A stretch of DNA of 64,000 nucleotides, from NCBI GenBank assembly GCA_018398805.1, contig JAGFBZ010000869.1, forward strand, positions 111,001-175,000, written 5' to 3'. A program made the position numbers and the translations under genes. Below, in pieces: positions 1-64,000 of this stretch. Every line of letters starts with the position of its first letter. Positions within the stretch are counted from its first letter, which is position 1. The notes beneath the pieces are model-generated. The model was not told where the DNA came from. It saw only the letters and a list, made by a program, of their open reading frames with translations, and searched no databases. Origin of the DNA: Hirundichthys speculiger (lineage: Eukaryota > Chordata > Actinopteri > Beloniformes > Exocoetidae).

Positions 1-996
1 GTTTTATGTACGTTTTACACAACGTCCAAACTTTGTTCTACATACAAGGTGCTATATTCTCACTTCAGTTTTATTTTTAGGGGTTAAGTGAACGTAATCA
101 GAGAGCATAGCTCAACACGTCAGAATTAATACTGTTCATTAAAAAAAAAAAAAAACATAAAAATGCTGAGTTAAAGATAAGTTGAAGTTCATAGAAACTG
201 GTGATTTGGACCAGAAAGACAAGTCCACATCCATTTGGTTTCACCACCTTGAGAGAATACTGCAAATTCTCTTTTTTTTTTTTTTTTTTAAAGACAATTT
301 TTACAGTTACAAACAGTTACACTGTTGACTGTTGCATCTTATTTTACACATTTCCTTTCTATGAGTGAGAACATTCTGGAGTTATCTGAAAGTTTACTTT
401 GTCACTCGTGTTTGGTAGCGGAACCCACTTCAAGCAAGAAACTAATGTCCGGTCAGACCGGGTAACTGGAAACCAGTCTCCGGTCACGCAGTTCTACATA
501 ATACAGGTCATCACGGATTCTTCTGAACGTCACGGCGTTCGTGCTGCGAACCGGGCGCGAGGAAAGAAAACAGAGCCGGTGTCGTTGCTGTACAAGGAGA
601 GGACATTTATTGAAGAATTCCCATCACAGATGTGTGTTATCTGAGGTCGTCTCTTTACTGATTTCAGTGATTCTGACGAGGTGAAATCATACGCTCACAT
701 GCATGTCGCACACCTGTGCACACACCTACTCGCCTACACACACACGCACACACAAGCCGACAGTCGTACATACGTTCACAGTCTTGATACGTACAAAAAT
801 TGAAATACAAATACAAATAAAACCACAATAAAAACATTGTAATTCTTTTTTTTTGTTTGCTTTTTTAGAAAGTCTTACAGTATAGCTATGTTCTCTATTC
901 TGTAGAAAGACAACTAAGCTTTAATAAGTGAACAATATTCTTTTTGCCCTTCTCTAAAATGATCAGTAAGATATCATCATAATGAAAATTATTACA

Positions 997-1049
<53 letters not shown>

Positions 1050-2772
1050 TATACACACATATGTATATGTGTATCTTTTAATCTCTGATTTCTCAAACGG
1101 ACCCTGCCTCCTGACCTTTATTCACAGGCTGTTGGTTAACGTGAACATCTTGCACATGTAAAAGGCTTCAGCTGGCCTTTAAGCGCCAACGCTAACATGT
1201 GTCGCACTCTTTAAGATCCGTGAACAAAAAAAAAAAAAAAAGATATCATGTAAAAGAAGGATCAGTTTGCTCCCACAAATCCCAGCTTTCACAGCTGTCA
1301 CTTCACCCCCCCCAAAAAAGGGCGACACTCTTGCTCCATCATTGCATACCTAAGATCCAGTTTAACGTACGGTTCTCCGGCGCATGACCTGGACCTGGAC
1401 TACGATGAGACGCGCCGTTCAGCGTCGCGTCAAATGCTTGTAGGATTCTCGCCACCTCTTTTCTGCCGTCAAAATCCTCCCCCATATTGCCTCGGACCTT
1501 CCCGTCGCAGCACGTGAGCGCAGGTGAAACGTTCGTGTCCTCATGTAAAACTGCACGGCTAAATAAACTGCGGTAAACCGCGGGGGAAATGTTCTGAACG
1601 GAGGCTGGGCTCTCGTATCAGTTACGGAAAAAAAACAAACAGCCTCAGGCAGATTTGTGGCAGACAAATAAAAAAATAAAAGAGAAGAAAAGACCGTTAC
1701 GCCTCGTTTCCACCTGCCCTCAGTCCCTACCAAGAACCCATCACGTTTCCCAGGGAAGTACAGCTCTTTGTGGATGGGTTAGCTCATTTCCAACATCGTA
1801 CACTTGTTGTCGATACACAACGTAATAACACAACACTGCTAACAGAGCACACCACAGGGTGGTGATTTAAGAGGGGGCGCTAGCAAACTGGATGTATTTA
1901 AGGGGATACGTCCAATCAAACCCAGAAGTGAAGGGAACTGCAGTTCTTCGACTGACCACTAGGAGCCAGCTTGATTGAGTCTCCACTGACCTCCTCAGTC
2001 CCTACAGCCATGTTTCTCCGCTAACGGCGACGGAGCCAGTTCCACGTGAACTACTATTCCAAACCACCCGGTGGCAGTGGCGCACCACTTTTACTGTTTG
2101 TCAACCGCCAATAAGGAAAAGCAGAAGAATACAACGAAGATGGCGCTGACTGAGAAGAGTTGACTTGTCACACGAAAGGGACATTAGGCATTTTTTTTAA
2201 ATCTACGAGGCCATCGACGTTAATCAGAATGAAACTAGCCGGGAGAACCCTGCCAGAGGAGACACGGCTATAATCTATTTAGTGCTTAGTACTTCTGAGT
2301 CACGAATCAAGACTGTGCAGTGCGTAGTCACACTTATTTTGGAGATGATATGTTAATATAAGATGGCTCTCCCAACCGATCCACCCTCAAGGTTGGCTGC
2401 AGCCTTTCGGACTGACTTTGCTCGGACCCAAGCCTCAAGCTCTCAAAGGTCGCGGCTGAGTGCCGGCTTGTCGAGGAAAAGCCTAATTTCAGCTCCAGCA
2501 GTATTAGCTTCAAATGCCTTTCTGCTAGCGAGAAACAGGGCGCACGGGTTGGTAACAATCAACGTCCATGAGACAAATCACACTCCGTAAAACAGTAGAA
2601 GCAGGTGTTTCGCAACTACGTCAGAAACCACGGAGGTTCCCGGAGGTTCCTGGAGGAACGAATGGACTTCTGGATGCATCACGAGTGCACAGAAGCAAGT
2701 GGAAACGAGGCGTAACTGGTTTCTTCAGCGTCCTCACCTGCTTTTCAAAGTCCGCTTTCAACACCAAAGTGA
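1..2772. other. Unassigned AT-rich flank 3' of TNIK
   Basis: No gene recognised. Holds poly-A/T runs, a CA-rich patch near 720-760 and a TA microsatellite. A fish-type motif with ctgaccactagg near 1950 recurs near 38080 and 46915. Confidence 0.5.
998..1062. repeat. (TA)n microsatellite
   Basis: Nearly pure TA dinucleotide tract of about 60 bp. Confidence 0.95.
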
Positions 2773-2780
2773 CTATTTAC

Positions 2781-3151
2781 TAGGGGTGTGAAAAAAAATC
2801 GATTTGGCAATATATCACGATTTTTCGGCCGCTCAATATAATATCGATTTTTCAGCTCCTAATATTATATGTTTTTTAGGAGAATTTTATTCTATTTATT
2901 TCATTTTATTTATTTATTAAATGTGCAAAAACACTAATAATAAACAATAAATAGGTTGTTTTGAAGCAATTTGTCCTCTGAATGATCAATATCATCTGAT
3001 GAACATATACAGCAACTTGATTTTTCATCTCTATTTTTAATTTTGATATTAACTTGGTAGAATATCGAAATATATCGCGATAATATTGTATCGTGACCCA
3101 AGTATCATGATACATATCGTATTGTGAGGTCCTTGCCAATACTCACCCCTA
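2781..3151. mobile_element. hAT-type MITE, 371 bp
   Basis: Begins taggggtgtg and ends caccccta, with identical 8-bp target duplications ctatttac at 2773-2780 and 3152-3159. AT-rich interior with ATCGAT-type inverted motifs and no coding capacity. The 8-bp duplication assigns it to hAT. Confidence 0.9.
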
Positions 3152-3897
3152 CTATTTACACAAGTGCAGTGCACACAGAACAGTATGAACAGAAAAAAAA
3201 CCTAGGCGGTGAGAAGAAACAGCAGCAGAAGGTAAAAAGATCCAGGAGCTCTTAACTATTCTACATCCAGCTTCCTCTGAATTGATATGAAGATTATATT
3301 GTTTCAGCAGCAGCAGTAAAATATCTACAGCCTTCCTTCTCCTCTCAGAAACAAACCTGGTCAAAGCAGCCATGGTGGAGGACTGTGCAGCATTAAGATA
3401 GTTTTCTCTTCTCTTGGGATGAGCCTGAAGGACTGGAAACCAGTGCTCCCATCATGACACAGAGAGAAGCACGCCAGCATGGCTAAACTGTTCATTGTCG
3501 ACGGATTTCAGCTCCCACCGGCGCATTTTTGCTTCACGAAGGAAATGAACAAAGGAGCTGACCCTAATTTTTGCTACATCCATCCAGACGACGATCTTAA
3601 ATTGTGGCCTGATTATGGAACTAAATCTAAGCAACTCTTTGAACATCAAGCCTCCGTTTTGTGTTGCTGATATCACATAAACAAATTATTCCTGGATGCC
3701 AGACTTTGGTCTCCCAGTTTCGATTTTGTGGAGGCTATGAGATGAGGAAGATTTGAAATAACAGGTTAGGACCCTGCACCGTTACGCCTCGTTTCCACCC
3801 GCCCTCCTTTAGTCCCTACCAAGAGCCCATCACGCCCCCAAGCTACGAGTGATTCAAATGTGTGTTCATATAAAGAAGAACAATCAAGGAACACAGT

Positions 3898-3996
3898 GGC
3901 CCTCGCCTGGATGTGGGTTGCCAGGTTCCTAACCTGCAGCCAGGCCTGGGGGAGGTGTTCGTTTCAGGGCGCCTGGTGGCCGGGCCTTCTTCCGTG
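3898..3996 (+). repeat. Left copy of 99-bp direct repeat flanking a telomere-like tract
   Basis: Contains cctaacctgcagccaggcct and ends gggccttcttccgtg. It matches 4676-4774 with about ten differences. Confidence 0.9.
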
Positions 3997-4009
3997 AGTC
4001 ATGTACTGC

Positions 4010-4675
4010 TAACCCTAACCCCAACCCCCTAAACCTAACCCTAACCCTAACCCCAACCCTAACCCCTAACCCTAACCTAACCCGAACCCTAACCCCCTAA
4101 CCCGAACCTAACCCCGAACCCCAACCGAACCCGAACCCGAACCCCAAACCCCCTAACCCTAACCCCAACCCCAACCCGAACCCTAACCCTAACCCTAACC
4201 CCCCGAACCCCAACCCCAACCCCCCTAAACCCTAACCCCCCTAACCCTAACCCTAACCCCCTAACCCCTAACCCCAACCCTAACCCAACCCTAACCTAAC
4301 CCCTAACCCTAACCCTAACCCCCCCCCTAACCCTAACCCTAACCCTAACCCTAACCCTAACCCCAACCCTAACCCTAACCCTAACCCCAAACCCGAACCC
4401 TACCCCCCTAAGAACCCCCCAAACCCTAACCCTAACCAACCCTAACCCTAACCCTAACCCTAACCCTAACCCCAACCCTAACCCTAACCCCCTAACCCTA
4501 ACCCTAACCTCCTAACCCTAACTCTAACCCTACCCTAACCTTCTAACCCTAACTCTAACCCTACCCTAACCTTCTAACCCTAACCCTTCCTAAACCCTAA
4601 CCCTGGCCCTAACCCGCTAACCCTAACCCTAACCTCCTAACCCTAACCCCTTAACCCTAACCTCCCCCTAACCCT
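4010..4675 (+). repeat. Interstitial telomere-like (CCCTAA)n tract
   Basis: About 665 bp of CCCTAA repeats mixed with variants CCCGAA, CCCCAA and CCCCTAA. C-rich on this strand, one orientation throughout. Degenerate, so not a functional chromosome end. Confidence 0.95.
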
Positions 4676-4774
4676 GGCCCTTGCCTGGACGTTGGTTGCC
4701 AGGGTCCTAACCTGCAGCCAGGCCTGGGGGAGGTGTTTGTTTCAGGGCACCTGGTTGCCGGGCCTTCTTCCGTG
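4676..4774 (+). repeat. Right copy of the 99-bp direct repeat
   Basis: Same unit as 3898-3996. Together the copies bracket the telomere-like tract. Confidence 0.9.
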
Positions 4775-6274
4775 GGACCTGGTCGGGCTTCATCTGAACA
4801 AACGATGTGGGTTCACCACATGGAAACCTTGCAGTGCATGACCCGAGCCGCCAATCGGTCGCTTACAACGACCTCAAGACTTCCGATTACGAGACAGCAA
4901 ATCATGTAGTGTGAACGGCGCAGCAATCTGCTGAGACTGAAAGTTGTGTAGTGTGAAAACGGCCCAAGGATTATCAGCTAAGTCCTGCTTCTGCAGTGAC
5001 CACTTAGCACCTGCTAGCACATTAAGGAAAAACATGATTAGTGATCAACTGTTAAACAAACTTAGTTCTGTTTGGACATTTGGTACGGTTCATTTTAGCT
5101 GGTCTGAGATCTGTCAATCAGCATCTTCAGTAGAGATGACCCACTGTTTTATACAGTAGACAGTTCCTTGTAATCGTTCAAATTCATAAAAAAAAACATA
5201 CTGACTACTGCTTTACTAAGGCTTGAGATGTCAGAATAGGATTAAAAAAACAGTTTTTTTTTAATATGCCACACTCTTGCTCTAACAATGTCTTGATCAT
5301 AAACAATCTCATCAGACAATCTCATTTTTCATTTTATTGAGGATTGATTGGACAATGGCTTAACCTTTTCGTCCCAGAAGGTGCCACCTTAACAAAACCT
5401 GCATCATAGACCTTTAAAAAAAAAAAAGCAGCGGGACCAACATAAAGTGACAATTTTGGCATTTTAGCGGCAGAATCGCACTGGCTAGCTGGTGTTCTGT
5501 TGGTCGGAGCAGTCACGGGTTCTGAGGCTGCTTCTGGTCTCCGGAGATCCCGATCAGCCGCCGGTGGCTGAGATCTACCACGTTTCTTTCATGATTGTCT
5601 ACTATCATCGGGCGAAAGCTGTTCAGCGTTGAGGTCACCGTGTTTTTGGTGCCTCTCAAAACTACGCAGTCTTTAGCGTGAAAAGAGAAAAAAAAACCCA
5701 AAACGATTCAGATCTTATCTAATCAAGCTGCAATGAGCGAAGCAAAACTGGCTTTGCGAGGCGTGTATAAGCACTTGTGCACCTAATGTTAGACTCAGTG
5801 ACAACCTCAAGGGTTTTTTTTTTTTTTTTTTTAAATCTAATGCTACTTTGATAACCTGCAAATGCTTACCCACTACAACCAACGACAGAGAGCAGAGAAG
5901 GATTTGCTGCAGTCCGAGCACCTGCATCAACACCAGCTTGTCCACATCTCCACGCCGGGGGCTTAAAGGCTACATCCTTTAACCTCTCCGGATCAACCAT
6001 CAGTCCTCCGAGGAGGCGGAGGCGCTGTCCACCGACGGTATGAAGAGTCGCCGTCGCTCCGCCTGCAGTGAGACCCTCCACAGCTGGAGGGTTTGTGGTT
6101 TAACTCGTCCTCCAGATGCTCAGTCCTTTCAGCAGCTCGTTGTTTCCGTCCGTGGTAACACACACACACATATACACACAAATATGTCCCTCCCTCCTTC
6201 CCTCCAGTCGGCGGCCAACGCTCAGGGTGAAGAGGAGGCGGGTTGTGAGTTGAAGGGGGGGGGTGGGTTGCAGG
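4775..6274 (-). other. Probable TNIK 3' UTR and downstream DNA
   Basis: Immediately past the TNIK stop codon. It contains a pyrimidine/purine tract, a CA repeat and a 17-base poly-T (5814-5830). A minus-strand AATAAA (5333-5338) about 940 nt after the stop is a possible polyadenylation signal. No other gene is recognised; the true 3' end cannot be fixed without transcript data. Confidence 0.4.
5333..5338 (-). terminator. Candidate poly(A) signal for TNIK
   Basis: AATAAA on the minus strand, roughly 940 nt downstream of the stop codon. Other minus-strand AATAAA sites at 606-611 and 70-75 are alternatives. Confidence 0.3.
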
Positions 6275-58732
<52,458 letters not shown>

Positions 58733-58923
58733 CTGGGAAACAGAGACAGCGAGAACATGAAGCGAGACGTGGATCAACATCTTTTAATCTGCGCTGAACA
58801 TTCATGACTTCGAACCAGAGTAGAAACAAAGAAGTCCAGTCGGCTTCGGGTCTCAGGACCAGCTTTCTGCACAACAGACCCTAATCACCGGATATCAGGG
58901 ACATCCGCCCATCCGTGACATAT

Positions 58924-59165
58924 TTACAGTGCTCTGAAAAAGTATTTGCCCCCTTGCTTTCGCTTGCATGTTTCACGTCTTCAAACAGGTTTTAATGTCA
59001 AAGTTAACCTGAGCACCTGACGGCCTGAAGGGAAAGAAGCGCCACCCAACCGACATGGAGAAGGAGTTTCTCTGTCCTGAACTGATCCCACAAATACCCA
59101 CGAGGCATCTGTCTTTCTGCAGCTTCCACCAGTGCAAACAGCACACATCTTGTTTCCGTATGAAT
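58924..59165. mobile_element. Possible DNA-transposon end
   Basis: acagtgctctgaaaaagtat followed by ttgccccctt is the wording of a common fish DNA-transposon terminus. Only one end seen. Confidence 0.35.
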
Positions 59166-59191
59166 CCTGTCACCCCCCCCCCCCCCCCCCC
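59166..59191. repeat. Poly-C tract
   Basis: About 25 C, interrupted once. A second homopolymer (poly-G) lies at about 59548-59562. Confidence 0.9.
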
Positions 59192-60177
59192 CACCCCCAC
59201 CGGTCATCTGAGAGCAGCTAAATGTTCCAGCAATTAGACACGACCCACATCACACATGCAGACCATGAGATAAATGTTCCACTGTTTCGCATCCACTCAT
59301 CCGTCCTCCTTTCTGGGTTTCTGTCAGTTTCTTTCTGGGCCTGGAACGGGATCGGAGGGCGAAAGTGGCCCGCCCTTTCAGGGGCGACCGGGGGGGGGGC
59401 GGTGTGTCCGTGAATATTGCAGAACGTCAGCGTGCTAGCCCGTCGTGAGCGCCAGAGGAAGCGTGCTGTGATATTAACGTGAACCCCGGTTTCATCTGAG
59501 GAGCACTACGGCGGTCTTTCTCAAATAGTGGGGCGCCATCTTTTTTTGGGGGGGGGGGGGGGTCGCTGTACGATGCCTGGGATTATGCTTTTTTTCCCTG
59601 TACTGTAATAAAGTGTAATTGTGCTGTCATTGTCGCAGTGTGTGCAGGGAGTGTTAGCTATATTGTGTCATTTTTGGGTTTTTTGTGGGTTTTTTGTGGT
59701 TTTTTTGCGCAGAGCAGGAGATATGAAGAGAACAAACCTTCAAGAGACACCACAGAAAAATATTTAACAGAGATGAAAAGGAAGGTGGAGATAATGAGAC
59801 AAATGAAAGTCACCAGAAAGTTAAGACGAGGAAATCTGACAATGCTGATGTAGCGCTGCTTCACTGTGACTACGGTGGGATTGATGCTCTTTAAATCTTT
59901 ACAGACTAAAAAACTATTTTAATAGTTATTCTTTTTTTTTTTTCCAAATATATTTATTGGGTTTTTTTTTTTTATATTACAGAACAATTACATAACACAA
60001 ATAGAACCAGCAACACTTGCACACACACACAAACTTGCACACTATCAATATATAGGTTTACCAAATTCAAATCAAAGCAAGAAAGAGAAAAAAATATATA
60101 TATAATAATAATAAAATAAAATGTAATAAGGGTTACCCTAAACATTTCAATAAACTTTTACCAAGGACTTAAACACT

Positions 60178-61828
60178 TTTTACACCCGTTTTGATAACAA
60201 GGACTTCTCATCAAAATGCCAGGATCTACTGAGAGCTCTCCCACCACCAGACCCCGAAGAACCGGCCCCCTTCACGGAGGAGCAGGTACGGCGCCAGCTG
60301 AGTCTCTGTAAGGCAGGCAAGGCCCCAGGGCCTGATGGTATTCCAGCCAGGGTGGTTAAGAGCTGTTCCATGGAGCTGGCTCCCATCCTTCACTCACTCT
60401 TCTGCCAATCATACCGGTCCGCCACAATACCCACACTATGGAAAACCGCTACCATAATTCCCATCCCAAAAAAACCCAGACCCACAGAACTCAACCACTA
60501 CCATCCCATAGCCCTCACATCCATAATAATGAAGTGCCTGGAGAAATTACTATTGAACATCATCCTCCCACTTGTCACCCCACACCTGGACCCCCTCCAA
60601 TTTGCCTACAAGGCCAGGAGGGGCACTGAGGATGCTGTGGCCTGTCTGCTACACCTCCTCCTCCAGCACCTGGACTCCCCAGGCAACTTCGCAAGGATCC
60701 TCTTCGTGGACTTCAGCTCCGCCTTCAACTCCCTACAGAAGCACATACTGATCCGGAAGCTACACCATCTCAACATTCCCCCACAGCTGATCCATCTCAC
60801 CCACAACTTCCTCACTGACAGACTGCAAGCAGTAAGGGTGGGCTCAACCACATCCCCTGTACTCACCATCAACACCGGGGTCCCACAGGGGTGTGTGTTG
60901 AGCCCTTTCCTCTATGTTCTTTACACCAACGACTGTCGCAGCACCTCACCCACCACAACATATCTCAAATACTCAGACGACACAGCCATCCTCGCACTTC
61001 TCTCTGACAACCAATCCACTCTGGACTATCACAACGCAGTCACCCACTTCACCAAACTATGCACAGACAATTACCTGGACATCAATGTCAGTTAAAACAA
61101 AAGAAATATGGTTCAACCCCCCCTCACCCCAGGATCCCATCACCATAAACACACAGACAGTTGAGACAGTTGACACCTTCAAATATCTTGGAATAACTTT
61201 GGACAATAAACTCACCTTCGACCAGCACACCACAGACATTCAAAAAAGGAGCCAACAGAGACTATCAGCCATCCGCAAACTCAAAGGACTTCACGTTGCA
61301 CCCCATCTCCTGTTGTTACTTTACAAAAGCATCATCCAACCCATCCTCCTGTACTGCTCCACATGTTTTTACACCATGCTCTCTGTCACCAACCGCACCA
61401 AACTCTTACGCATCACAAATACAGCTGCTTAAAATCATCAGCCTGCCCACACCCAACCTCACAGAATTAAATAACAGATCTATCACCCGTATGGCAAACA
61501 CAATAGTCCAGGACACCACTCACCCACTACACCAGTACTTCATTCCACTACCATCAGGGCGCAGGTACAGGGCTCAAAAATATAGGAGGGCCCGGTTTGG
61601 CAAAAGCCTGATCCCTGCAGCTATAGCCGCCCTCAACAACAGGCCCCGCTGACAGACTGACCAGTTTTTGTTTTTCATTAGTTTCTGTCCATGTCCCACT
61701 GTTATGTCTCTACTGTCGTTGTTGTCTTGTGATTGTGTTACACTATGATGTTTTTCTGTTATGTACAGTCAAGTGAAAATGAATTTCCCCACGGGGACCA
61801 ATAAAGTAAATCTAATCTAATCTAATAG
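60178..61828 (+). mobile_element. L2/Rex-like LINE, 5' truncated, RT and 3' tail
   Basis: Begins inside the RT domain and ends with gaatttccccacggggacc, aataaagt and an aatctaatctaat tail, typical of Jockey-superfamily LINEs. No clear target duplication. Clade assignment is from general wording only. Confidence 0.8.
60244..61652 (+). pseudogene. LINE reverse transcriptase, two frameshifts
   Basis: Frame 1 contains CKAGKAPGPDGIPARVVKS, LFVDFSSAFNSL, NTGVPQGCVLSPFLY and KYSDDTAILALL (the RT catalytic DD, with S in place of the usual A). It breaks at the TAA at 61093-61095; the frame continues in register as KTKEIW with one T removed. A second break near 61430 again has an extra T before AAAA, then KIISLPTPNL to the final stop at 61652. 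RT is otherwise continuous. Confidence 0.85.
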
Positions 61829-61876
61829 ACACCCAAAAGTAAAGCAAAAAATAAAAAATAAAAATAAATAAATAAA

Positions 61877-62332
61877 TTACATTCCAGATTCCACAATGCT
61901 CATGTATGGCTCCCAAAGATGAACAAACTCTTTCTGTTTTCCTTTAGCAATATACTTTAGTCTTTCCAGTCCAAGGCACTCTGAAAGTTCCTTTATCCAT
62001 TGTTTCATGGAAGGTGCATCTGCACTCTTCCAATTAAGTGCAATCACTCTCCTGGCTTGTAGAAGTCCAAAGTCCAGTAGCATAGTCTGTTTCTTCATTT
62101 GTGTGAAGTTCAATGGATAAATTCCAAGTACACATAGCTTAGCATCTAGTGGTACATTAATATAAAAGACTTCTGAAAGACACTTTATAACATCCTTCCA
62201 AAACTTTTGAATTCTTGGGCATTCCCATAAGCAGTGAAGAAGAGTGCCCTTGTTATCTAGACATTTTGTACAGGTATCTGGGATGTTACCATTCATATAA
62301 TGAAGTTTGACAGGAGTCACGTATGTCCTCAT
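61877..62332 (-). pseudogene. L1-type ORF2 C-terminal fragment
   Basis: 151 codons with CTKCLDNKGTLLHCLWECPR, then IQKFWKDV, the C-terminal cysteine-rich motif of L1-type ORF2 proteins, ending VESGM and a stop. Endonuclease and RT are absent (5' truncation). Confidence 0.8.
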
Positions 62333-62488
62333 TAACCATTTATATTGTAGAAGTTTAAACCTTGTATTTATGGTTTGTGTTTGTGCCTTTAAACAGGCCT
62401 CATTCCACTCAATTTCTAATAGTTATTCTTTGGTATAAACTGATGTACATTTATTTCTTTTTTGTTTTCCTTAATGTTAATAAGGATA

Positions 62489-63225
62489 CAGTGTTACGCA
62501 GAGGTGAGATTACTTCGCGGTTCCGCCTTCGCGGCTTCAGTGCATCGCGGGGTTTTCAAAAATATTCATTGAAAAAAAATTTTTGAAAAAAAAATTGTGA
62601 TCCCTTGCCAATTCTTGCTTCAAGTTTTTTCAGAAATACATAATAAAATTTTTAAAAAAAATCAAGAAAAAATTGCAGAAACATCACAGGATGTTGTGCG
62701 CGTTCCCTCACAGCGAAGAAATGTTGTGAGCCAGCCTGGCCCCTTTAAGAAGGTGGCCTTATGGGTAATGGTGTGGCCTTATGGGTAATGTAGTGTGTGT
62801 GTCGTGGGACGGTAGAATGAAAACGGGGTTAGATGAAAAGTGTAGTGAGCATCAACAGCAGCCCAGCGTGTATAGATTTACATTCTCTGTTAACCAACAG
62901 GAGCCTAACAATACAACCTGTGTGATGTTACAAGTTCCTGCAGTGACACAATAAAGTTCCCGTTCCATGCAGAGAAACCCAGACTTTTTGTTTTGTTGTT
63001 GTTAGCGTGTTAGCCGCTAATTACGAGCCAAAAATAGCACAATAGCAGTGGTTTGTTTACTACGGTTCAGAGACCAGAGGCTGTGAAGGTAACAGAAAGA
63101 CCACAGTTGAGCCTTTGTCTTGTTTCGCTGCTTTTTTGGGGTTTTTAAACATTTTAAAAACATTATCTAGGTTTGGGGGGCTCCGGCTCCAGTTCGTGGA
63201 TTTTGATTTAAATAAGGGATCACTG
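62489..63225. mobile_element. Tigger/pogo-type MITE
   Basis: Left cagtgttacgc with cttcgcggttccgccttcgc, right aagggatcactg, flanked by TA. This wording matches Tigger-like ends (cagtgatccctt). No transposase frame. Confidence 0.65.
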
Positions 63226-63472
63226 TAAATGATGTTACTTATAGTCATGGTGGAAGGCTAGATGGAGGTGGCGGGGAGGGAACACGCCCTCAGGTATCGG
63301 CTCCAGCGAACCTGCGCTCTTCCCGCCGCTCCACCGATGACATCACGCGCCTGATTTCATCTTCTGCTCCAAGACTCAGAAGTTCTCTTGTTTCCGTCGC
63401 CCCTCCCCCCTTCAGGACCCGACTCAGTCTGGTCCGGGACCACGGACTCAGGGATGGACAGGACCGGGCGGC

Positions 63473-63474
63473 GG

Positions 63475-63546
<72 letters not shown>

Positions 63547-63558
63547 TCATCGTCATCG

Positions 63559-63620
<62 letters not shown>

Positions 63621-63627
63621 GTCGTCA
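63473..63627. repeat. (TCA)n microsatellite
   Basis: About 155 bp of TCA with TCG and CCA variants. Gives polySer and polyMet frames that are not genes. Confidence 0.97.
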
Positions 63628-63866
63628 TGGCGGCGGGTTTATTACTCTGAACCCCGGTTCCCTCCTGCAAACTCTGAAGTCGCAGCAGCCGTTAAAGCGA
63701 GAAAGTGGAGATTCATTCACCTCCGTGCACGAACACGCCACTTCCTCCCGGTAACCTAGCAACAAGCCTGGCAGTGAGGGCGACGGATGGACGGGGAGGA
63801 GGGGAGGAGGCAAAGCGATGAGCGCGTGTGTGTTCGGAGGCCGTGATGTTTCACACACTGGGTCAC

Positions 63867-63870
<4 letters not shown>

Positions 63871-63930
<60 letters not shown>
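63871..63930. repeat. (CA)n microsatellite
   Basis: Pure CA dinucleotide, about 58 bp. Confidence 0.97.
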
Positions 63931-63933
<3 letters not shown>

Positions 63934-64000
63934 GGCGTCTCGGTTACTCAGCGTTGCATCAGACGTGACTGGATCTGACAGAATCACCTCCGAGTACCAA

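Larger units (their letters stand above)
59935..62416 (-). mobile_element. L1-type LINE, 5' truncated, interrupted by another LINE
   Basis: 15-bp identical target duplications taatagttattcttt at 59920-59934 and 62417-62431. Poly-T at the left end is the minus-strand poly-A tail. The right part encodes the ORF2 C-terminus. A plus-strand LINE (60178-61828) is inserted in its 3' region. Confidence 0.88.
63226..64000. other. TNIK intron 2 to window edge
   Basis: Besides the two microsatellites, nothing coding is seen. In particular no exon for the glycine-rich loop or start codon. Confidence 0.5.

Noticed and set aside
3479..3670. 63-codon plus-strand frame
   Set aside because: Short, no family match, in unassigned flank.
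4010..4675. True chromosome end
   Set aside because: The tract is degenerate and unique sequence and genes continue on both sides; it is interstitial.
63290..63759. PolyMet and polySer frames
   Set aside because: (TCA)n microsatellite translation.
58733..64000. Search for the TNIK start codon and glycine-loop exon
   Set aside because: No minus-strand stretch reading DPAGIFELVE or GNGTYGQVYK was found; assumed to lie outside the window.

Overview
The window is vertebrate nuclear DNA, almost certainly from a teleost fish. It holds a large intron-rich gene with GT-AG introns, dense in hAT, Tc1/mariner, Tigger and LINE insertions, with TTAGGG-type tracts and fish-style minisatellites. No bacterial operons, rRNA, tRNA or CRISPR arrays are visible.

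Nearly the whole window is one minus-strand gene that I identify as TNIK (TRAF2- and NCK-interacting kinase, a germinal-centre/MAP4K Ste20-type kinase). I place 31 exons from 58732 (right, 5') down to the stop codon at 6275 (left, 3'). They encode, in order, the kinase domain from the ATP-lysine segment onward (58.7-53.1 kb), an acidic linker and long Glu/Arg/Gln coiled coil (53.0-41.7 kb), a Ser/Pro-rich intermediate region (39.9-19.2 kb), and the C-terminal citron-homology (CNH) domain (16.7-6.3 kb). The C-terminus NRSSMMNW and the [11 protein letters not shown] motif separate TNIK from the paralogues MINK1 and MAP4K4. The start codon and glycine-rich loop (two expected 5' exons) are not found and should lie beyond base 64000. 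All splice phases agree from exon to exon, but three coding exons carry one-base indels (41676, 32340 and 21679 areas). These are either consensus errors or true damage.

A second, plus-strand candidate gene lies inside a TNIK intron (13048-13758). It has a signal-peptide exon followed by two duplicated short acidic exons, all phase 1. A 315-bp open, in-phase exon at 39582-39896 looks like a lineage-specific cassette of TNIK.

The introns are filled with mobile DNA. At least seven hAT elements are bounded by 8-bp target duplications, one of them degraded transposase-bearing and one carrying a MADF-like domain. There are Tigger and Tc1 remnants, paired copies of two MITE families, an L1 with a 15-bp target duplication interrupted by an L2/Rex-like LINE, long-TIR palindromes, a satellite grown from a MITE end, two interstitial telomere-like tracts and three large minisatellites. 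Long antisense reading frames in the minisatellites are period artefacts, not genes.
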